A DNA stretch of 64,000 nucleotides from positions 248,001-312,000 of the forward strand of contig JBMNLV010000001.1 in assembly GCA_050953005.1 (NCBI GenBank). The letters run 5' to 3'. This document shows, in pieces, positions 58,919-64,000 of the stretch (its first letter is position 1; every line of letters begins with the position of its first letter). A program made the translations under genes and the position numbers. Under the pieces are notes generated by a model. That model was given only the letters and a program-made list of their open reading frames with translations, searched no databases and had not been told where the DNA came from. Origin of the DNA: UBA6115 sp050953005 (GTDB lineage Bacteria; Bacillota; Clostridia; Christensenellales; Aristaeellaceae).

Positions 58919-61198
58919 CTACACCTCCTGAGTTTGAGCCGGAAGCGCTGTCAGCCCGTCCAACAAACGGATGGCGGTCTCCTTGCCCTGCGGACCGATC
59001 TGGTTGACCGGCCCCGTACAGGAGGGGCAGCCAGCATCACATTTGCAGGCGCGCGCCAGGTTCAGCGCGTGGCTCAGAAGCATCCTGCGCATCAAAAAGG
59101 CCTTTTCGCTCAGCCCGATGCCGCCAGGGCAATTGTCATAGACAATCAGGGTGGGCAAATCGGTAAAGGGGCATTTGACCTGGTAGCTGACCGCCAGGTC
59201 ACGCGGGGAGCACATCAGATACAGCGGGCAGACGGTGCGCAGCAGATTGGCAATGCCCAGCATGCCGTTTTGCAGCGCGTCGTTGCTGAAGCTGGCGCTG
59301 AGCTCCTCCGGCAGGGTCAGCCACATGGCGGTGGTATGCATATCGGTTTCCGGCAGGCGCACAGGGCCGTAGCCCAGAGACTCGCCGGTATCAAACTTCA
59401 TTTTTTTAAAAATTTTGACCAGCGATGTCACCTTGATTTCGCCATGCGCCGCGTGCGGGGCCTGCTGAGTGATGTCCAGCAGGCTCAGGCTGACATTGAG
59501 GTCGGCATCGGTGTAATAATCCACGCTGACCCGGCGGATGAAAGCCTTGCAGGCATCAAAATCCAGCTTCTCCACCTGGTACTGGGTGCCCTCATGCAGA
59601 TAAATGGCGTTTTCATGCAGCAGCATGGGCACCGTGAAACGGTCCATCTCCCCCACCATGCGCACCCGGGCAGGGTCGGTGATATCCATGATCAGGAAGT
59701 TTTCCGTCATCGCGGTGCGCAGGCTGATCTCGCTGGCGGGAAAATCCTCCGCTGACCAGAAATAGCTGTCGCCAACCCTGCGCACGATGCCGGCTTCCTG
59801 CAAATACCGCTTAAGACTCTCGCTGCCCGGCGCGTTGCCGAAGTCCTCCTCCTGCTTGAAAGGCAATTCATAAGCCGCGCATTTGAAGTGGTTGAGCAGT
59901 ACATACAGGTTGTCCGGGTTGGTCAGGGCATTTTCCGGCGACTGGGCAAAGAAGTACTCCGGATGGGTAATCAGGTACTGATCAATAGGCGCGCTGGAGG
60001 CGACCAGGATGGTCAGGCTGCGGCCCATACGCCGCCCGGCGCGGCCTGCCTGCTGCCAGGTGCTGGCGATGGTGCCCGGATAGCCGCACAGCAGGCAGGC
60101 GTCCAGGGAGCCGATATCAATGCCCAGCTCCAGCGCGTTGGTGGTGACCACCATATTGACCTGGCCGGAGCGCAGGCCGCGCTCGATCTCCCGCCGCTCC
60201 CGGGGCAAGTAGCCGCCGCGGTAGCCACGCACGGTACCGGAGCGGCCCAGCGTGTCACTGCGCTCTTCCTTGAGCGCTTTGGTCAGCACCTCCACCTGAA
60301 CACGGCTTTTGGCAAAGACAATGGTGGGGATCTGATTTTTAAGCAGCATCAAGGCCAGCGTCCGGGTCTGGCTCAGGGCGCTTTTTCGGATGCCCAGCTG
60401 CCGGTTGACCACGGGTGGATTGTAAAAAACGATGTGTTTTTCGCCCATGGGCGCGCCGGACTGATCTACCAGGCTGACCGGACGCCCGATCAGCTGAGCG
60501 GCCAGTTCACCCGGATTGGCAATGGTGGCGCTGCACAGGATAAACTGCGGGTCGCTGCCATAAAAGCGGCACAGCCGCATCAGACGCCGCAGCACATTGG
60601 CCAGGTTGGCGCCGAAGATGCCGCGGTAGCTGTGAATCTCGTCAATGACGATGAAGCGCAGGTTCTCAAACAGCTTGACCCACTTGGTGTGGTGAGGCAG
60701 GATGTTGGAATGGAGCATGTCCGGGTTGGTGACCACCACATGGCCGGCCTGGCGGATGGCTTTGCGCGCCGCAGCCGGTGTATCCCCGTCATAGGTATAG
60801 GTTTTGATATCCACATCCATCTGGGTGATCAGCTCATACAGCTCGGCCACCTGGTCCTGGGAAAGCGCCTTGGTTGGGAAAAGGTACAGCGCGCGCGCGT
60901 TATCATTGCGTAATATTTCACTGAGAATCGGCACATTGTAACACAGGGTCTTGCCCGAAGCGGTCGGCGTAACCACGCAGACATCCTCCCGGCGAAGCGC
61001 CTTGTCCACCGCGGCGGCCTGATGCGTGTAAAGCCGGGTGATGCCGCGCGCGCCCAGCGCCTTGATGAGCTTTTCCTGCACGCCACCGGGCCAGGCGGCA
61101 TAGCTTGCCGCGCGCGCCGGAAGCACCTGCCAGTTGCTGACGCAGGAAAGGAAATCCCGATCCTCCCTGAGGCTGTCTATCAGTTGATCCACATTCAT
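58919..61198 (-). CDS. MrfA/YprA-like DEAD/DEAH helicase with DUF1998 zinc-binding domain
   Basis: The 759-residue protein has RLYTHQAAAVDKAL (Q-like), Walker A TPTASGKTLCYNV, DEIHSYRG, SATIANPGE and the helicase C-terminal LELGIDIGSLDACLLCGYPG with QQAGRAGRRMGRS (in parts). The DUF1998 end has cysteines CKCDAGCPSC. The B. subtilis MrfA helicase repairs mitomycin-type lesions with the nuclease MrfB. No mrfB is beside it. A LexA-like box lies upstream. ATG at 61198 is chosen by the GGAGGAAC site. Confidence 0.92.
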   Translation of the reverse strand: MNVDQLIDSLREDRDFLSCVSNWQVLPARAASYAAWPGGVQEKLIKALGARGITRLYTHQAAAVDKALRREDVCVVTPTASGKTLCYNVPILSEILRNDNARALYLFPTKALSQDQVAELYELITQMDVDIKTYTYDGDTPAAARKAIRQAGHVVVTNPDMLHSNILPHHTKWVKLFENLRFIVIDEIHSYRGIFGANLANVLRRLMRLCRFYGSDPQFILCSATIANPGELAAQLIGRPVSLVDQSGAPMGEKHIVFYNPPVVNRQLGIRKSALSQTRTLALMLLKNQIPTIVFAKSRVQVEVLTKALKEERSDTLGRSGTVRGYRGGYLPRERREIERGLRSGQVNMVVTTNALELGIDIGSLDACLLCGYPGTIASTWQQAGRAGRRMGRSLTILVASSAPIDQYLITHPEYFFAQSPENALTNPDNLYVLLNHFKCAAYELPFKQEEDFGNAPGSESLKRYLQEAGIVRRVGDSYFWSAEDFPASEISLRTAMTENFLIMDITDPARVRMVGEMDRFTVPMLLHENAIYLHEGTQYQVEKLDFDACKAFIRRVSVDYYTDADLNVSLSLLDITQQAPHAAHGEIKVTSLVKIFKKMKFDTGESLGYGPVRLPETDMHTTAMWLTLPEELSASFSNDALQNGMLGIANLLRTVCPLYLMCSPRDLAVSYQVKCPFTDLPTLIVYDNCPGGIGLSEKAFLMRRMLLSHALNLARACKCDAGCPSCTGPVNQIGPQGKETAIRLLDGLTALPAQTQEV

Positions 61199-61221
61199 GC
61201 GCTGTTCCTCCAGTTGATGGC

Positions 61222-61250
61222 AGTATAACAAAGCCCGCGGACAGGCACAA
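61222..61250 (-). promoter_or_regulatory. sigma-A promoter of the MrfA-like helicase gene
   Basis: On the minus strand TTGTGC and TATACT have a 17-base spacer, 24 bases before the helicase start. Confidence 0.7.
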
Positions 61251-61269
61251 GCATCCGGGGCGCAAAAAA

Positions 61270-61281
61270 GAACATTTGTTC
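61270..61281. promoter_or_regulatory. LexA/SOS-box-like palindrome GAACATTTGTTC
   Basis: It fits the Bacillota SOS box GAAC-N4-GTTC exactly. It lies 20 bases upstream of the helicase -35 box and 68 bases from the P-ATPase -35 box. It may control the helicase gene. Confidence 0.55.
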
Positions 61282-61348
61282 CTGTTTTCGCAGGCAGTCA
61301 AGTAAGAGAACAGCTCTATAGAAAATCAAGATTTATGCCTTTCCTTTA

Positions 61349-61377
61349 TTGACAGCTTTGGGCACAGTTCTTATCAT
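61349..61377 (+). promoter_or_regulatory. sigma-A promoter of the P-type ATPase gene
   Basis: TTGACA (perfect) and TATCAT have a 17-base spacer, 75 bases before the ATG. Confidence 0.75.
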
Positions 61378-61451
61378 AGACGCGTAGCGTTTTTTTATCT
61401 GCACGCACACATCCATTGACAGCCCGCGCGCCGGGCAGGAAGGCAGGAGGA

Positions 61452-64000
61452 ATGAAAGCGTATCTGGAGCCCATTGAAAGCGTACTGACGCACACAAACA
61501 GCACTGTGGAAGGTCTTAGCGCCGTTGAGGCTCAAAAGCGACTGGAGACAAACGGCAAAAACAAGCTGAAAGAGGCTGAGAAGGAGACGCTGCTCCATCG
61601 TTTTTTCCAGCAGCTCAAAGACCCGATGCTGTTGATTTTAATGGCGGCAGCCCTGGTGTCGGGCATCACCAACCTGCTCTCCCCCGAGGGCGAAGGCCTG
61701 ACGGATGTCATCATCATCATGATTGTGGTGCTGCTCAACGCGATCCTGGGCGTCTACCAGGAAAGCAAGGCCGAGAAAGCGATTGAAGCCCTGCAAACCA
61801 TGTCCGCAGCCACCTCCAGCGTGCTGCGCGATGGCCATGTGGTCCAGATCCCCTCGCAGGACCTGGTGGTTGGCGACATCGTGCTGCTGGACGCCGGGAC
61901 AGCCGTGCCTGCCGACTGCCGGATTATTGAAAGCGCCAGCCTGCAAATAGAAGAAGCCGCGCTGACAGGCGAATCAGTGCCGGTCAACAAGGAAATCGAC
62001 GCACTGACTGCGCCCGACCAAGGGGACATCACACTGGGCGACCGCAAGAACATGTGCTACATGGGCTCCACCGTGGTCTATGGCCGCGGTCGGGCTGTGG
62101 TCGTCGCCACCGGCATGGACACCCAAATGGGCATGATCGCCGATGCCATCACAAAGACAGTGGAAGGCCAGACACCGCTGCAGATCAAGCTGGCGCAGCT
62201 CAGCAAGGTGCTGACCTATCTGGTGTTGGCCATTTGCGCGTTTATTTTTATTTTCAGTGTCATCCGGACCAGGGACTTTCACCTGGACGCCATCCTGAGC
62301 ACATTTATGATCGCGGTGTCCCTGGCGGTAGCCGCCATTCCGGAGGGGCTGGCCACGGTGGTCACCATTGTTCTCAGCGTAGGCGTTACCAATATGAGCC
62401 GCCGCAACGCCATCATCCGCCGGCTGACAGCGGTGGAAACCCTGGGTTCCACCCAGATTATCTGCTCTGACAAAACCGGCACGCTGACCCAGAACAAGAT
62501 GACCGTGGTGGCGGAATACACTCACGATAAACCGCTGTTGGCCCGTGCCATGGCCCTGTCTTCGGACTCTGAATGGGAAAACGGCCAGGCGGTCGGCGAG
62601 CCGACTGAAAACGCGCTGGTTGCCTACGCAGCCGGTTTGGATATGCCAAAACCCGCCCTGAAAGCGGAATATCCCCGTGTGGGCGAAGCGCCCTTTGATT
62701 CCATGCGCAAGCTGATGAGCACCATTGTCAAGGGGCCGGACGGTCAGTTGATCCAGTTTACAAAAGGCGCGCCGGACGAGCTGCTGAACCGCTGCACCTC
62801 CTGGTGGGACGGAAACAAAACCCAGCCGCTCAATGACAGTACACGCAAGGAGATCCTGTCCCAGAACACTGCCATGGCCAACCAGGCGCTTCGTGTCCTG
62901 GCCGCCGCAACCCGCGAATGGAGCGGCATGCCTAAGGACCAAAAACCTGAAACCCTGGAAAAGGGGCTGACCTTTATCGGTCTGGTGGGCATGCTGGACC
63001 CCGTGCGTCCGGAGGTCATCCCCGCGATGGAGGAGTGCAAGCTTGCCGGCATCCGCCCCATCATGATCACCGGCGACCACAAGGATACCGCGGTTGCCAT
63101 CGCCAAACAGCTGCAGATCGTTACCTCAGACGAGCAGGCCATCACAGGCAACCAGCTTAACCAGATGAGCGATGAGGAGCTCAAGCAGAACATTGGCAAC
63201 TATTCTGTGTACGCGCGCGTACAGCCTGAGCATAAGGTGCGCATTGTGACCGCCTGGCAGGAGAATGGCAAGGTCACCGCGATGACAGGCGATGGCGTCA
63301 ATGATGCGCCCAGCATCAAAAAAGCTGACATCGGTGTGGGCATGGGCATCACAGGCACGGATGTAACCAAGAACGTGGCGGACATGGTGCTTGCGGATGA
63401 CAATTTCGCCACCATCGTCCATGCCGTTGAGGAAGGCCGGCGTATTTATGACAACATCCGCAAGGCCATCCAGTTCCTTTTATCCTCCAACCTCTCCGAG
63501 GTGCTGTCCATCTTTGTGGCAACCATGGTGGGCTTCATCATCCTTGAACCGATCCATCTGCTGTGGATCAATGTCATCACCGATACCTTCCCGGCCCTGG
63601 CCCTGGGCTTTGAAGCGCCGGACAAGGATATTATGACGCGCGCGCCCCGCGACAAAAACGAAGGCATATTTGCCGGCGGCCTGGGCCTGGACTCTCTGTA
63701 TCAAGGCATCATGGTGTCCCTGCTGACGCTGGCCGCCTACTTCATCGGCCACTGGTTTGAAGCCGGCGTATGGGAGTTTGTGCCATTGAGCAAAGGGCTG
63801 TCACACGATGGCGTCACAATGGCTTTTTTGACGATGTCCATGGCGGAGGTCTTCCATTCGCTCAACATGCGTTCCACGCGCAACTCCATCTTCTCCCTGA
63901 AAACCCATAACAAACACCTGTATATGGCAATGGGAGTTTCCTTCCTGCTAACGGCCGCGGTGATCTATGTGCCTTTCCTGCGGGATGCTTTCAAGTTTGA
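61452..64000 (+). CDS. calcium-transporting type P-ATPase (PMR1/SERCA-like), cut by the window end
   Basis: About 849 residues are seen with no stop. An N-terminal cation ATPase domain (TVEGLSAVEAQKRLETNGKN) is followed by LTGESVPV, AAIPEGLATVVT in helix 4, and the phosphorylation motif SDKTGTLT with Asp near 340. Next come KGAPDELL, MITGDHKDTA, TGDGVNDAPSIKKADIG and WINVITDTFPALALGFE in helix 6. The PEGL glutamate and N/D of helix 6 fit a calcium pump of the IIA/PMR1 class. Only the last helices may be missing. Confidence 0.93.
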   Translation, partial: MKAYLEPIESVLTHTNSTVEGLSAVEAQKRLETNGKNKLKEAEKETLLHRFFQQLKDPMLLILMAAALVSGITNLLSPEGEGLTDVIIIMIVVLLNAILGVYQESKAEKAIEALQTMSAATSSVLRDGHVVQIPSQDLVVGDIVLLDAGTAVPADCRIIESASLQIEEAALTGESVPVNKEIDALTAPDQGDITLGDRKNMCYMGSTVVYGRGRAVVVATGMDTQMGMIADAITKTVEGQTPLQIKLAQLSKVLTYLVLAICAFIFIFSVIRTRDFHLDAILSTFMIAVSLAVAAIPEGLATVVTIVLSVGVTNMSRRNAIIRRLTAVETLGSTQIICSDKTGTLTQNKMTVVAEYTHDKPLLARAMALSSDSEWENGQAVGEPTENALVAYAAGLDMPKPALKAEYPRVGEAPFDSMRKLMSTIVKGPDGQLIQFTKGAPDELLNRCTSWWDGNKTQPLNDSTRKEILSQNTAMANQALRVLAAATREWSGMPKDQKPETLEKGLTFIGLVGMLDPVRPEVIPAMEECKLAGIRPIMITGDHKDTAVAIAKQLQIVTSDEQAITGNQLNQMSDEELKQNIGNYSVYARVQPEHKVRIVTAWQENGKVTAMTGDGVNDAPSIKKADIGVGMGITGTDVTKNVADMVLADDNFATIVHAVEEGRRIYDNIRKAIQFLLSSNLSEVLSIFVATMVGFIILEPIHLLWINVITDTFPALALGFEAPDKDIMTRAPRDKNEGIFAGGLGLDSLYQGIMVSLLTLAAYFIGHWFEAGVWEFVPLSKGLSHDGVTMAFLTMSMAEVFHSLNMRSTRNSIFSLKTHNKHLYMAMGVSFLLTAAVIYVPFLRDAFKF

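Noticed and set aside
1..64000. CRISPR array
   Set aside because: I saw no regularly spaced repeats of 24-40 bases; the tandem duplications found have no spacers and only two to four copies.

Overview
The window looks like chromosomal DNA of an anaerobic, fairly GC-rich member of the Clostridia (Bacillota). This rests on gene families seen here (RecD2, ComEC, YbaB-RecR, WalJ/YycJ, a DUF896 protein, TopB, a flavodiiron FprA protein, a 2[4Fe-4S] ferredoxin, an NADP-type glutamate dehydrogenase), on strong AGGAGG ribosome sites with frequent TTG starts, and on sigma-A promoters of the TTGACA-17-TATAAT type. I cannot name a genus.

Layout. 1-4.4 kb: an unknown gene, a sugar-phosphate isomerase, then a decayed prophage joined to an ABC-transporter ATPase fragment. 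Its best-preserved gene is a minor head protein with a C-terminal nuclease-toxin-like domain and two small genes after it. 4.4-4.6 kb: tRNA-Gln and tRNA-Glu with promoter and terminator. 4.7-10.9 kb: acetyltransferase, alpha/beta hydrolase, membrane-anchored MurF-like ligase, Ddl-like ligase, gdhA and a membrane protein in one operon. 11-18.2 kb: an envelope-stress operon (MMPL exporter, YhgE-like secreted domain, ECF sigma, zinc-finger anti-sigma/DUF4349, SIMPL protein). An insertion sequence has split the signal-peptide codons of the YhgE-like gene.

19.5-24.9 kb: an envelope operon (GT2-GtrA glycosyltransferase, phosphodiester glycosidase, degenerate Lgt-like protein, DUF896, two VanW/SH3 proteins). 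25-27.6 kb: dxs-tlyA. 27.7-31.4 kb: recD2-comF-tcdA, followed by an internally deleted aminoglycoside-phosphotransferase-like pseudogene. 32-39 kb: two leftward operons, aldo/keto reductase-lgt-serine hydrolase-recX and fprA-CBM9-like-serine hydrolase. 39.3-42.7 kb: ybaB-recR-tdk-rmuC-glyoxalase. 43-47 kb: a more AT-rich galacturonate cassette, uxaB-uxaA-aldolase, in which uxaA is frameshifted at a homopolymer. 47-49.5 kb: topB and a ferredoxin.

49.6-52.2 kb is an accessory island: a Panacea (DUF4065)/PemK-MazF-like toxin-antitoxin pair, and an AT-rich convergent unit of a small predicted secreted peptide and a 337-residue protein I do not recognise. 52.4-58.2 kb: walJ-CPBP protease-comEC-holA-rsmG. 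58.2-61.2 kb: a SpoU methyltransferase and an MrfA-like helicase with a LexA-type box upstream. 61.4 kb to the end: a calcium-type P-ATPase that runs off the window.

The strongest candidates for something new are the 50.8-52.2 kb two-gene unit, the Panacea-PemK pair, the phage head-toxin with its putative immunity genes, the Lgt-like pseudoenzyme in the VanW operon, and the IS-split sigma operon with its Shine-Dalgarno-masking hairpin. Short tandem duplications recur in at least four intergenic spacers.
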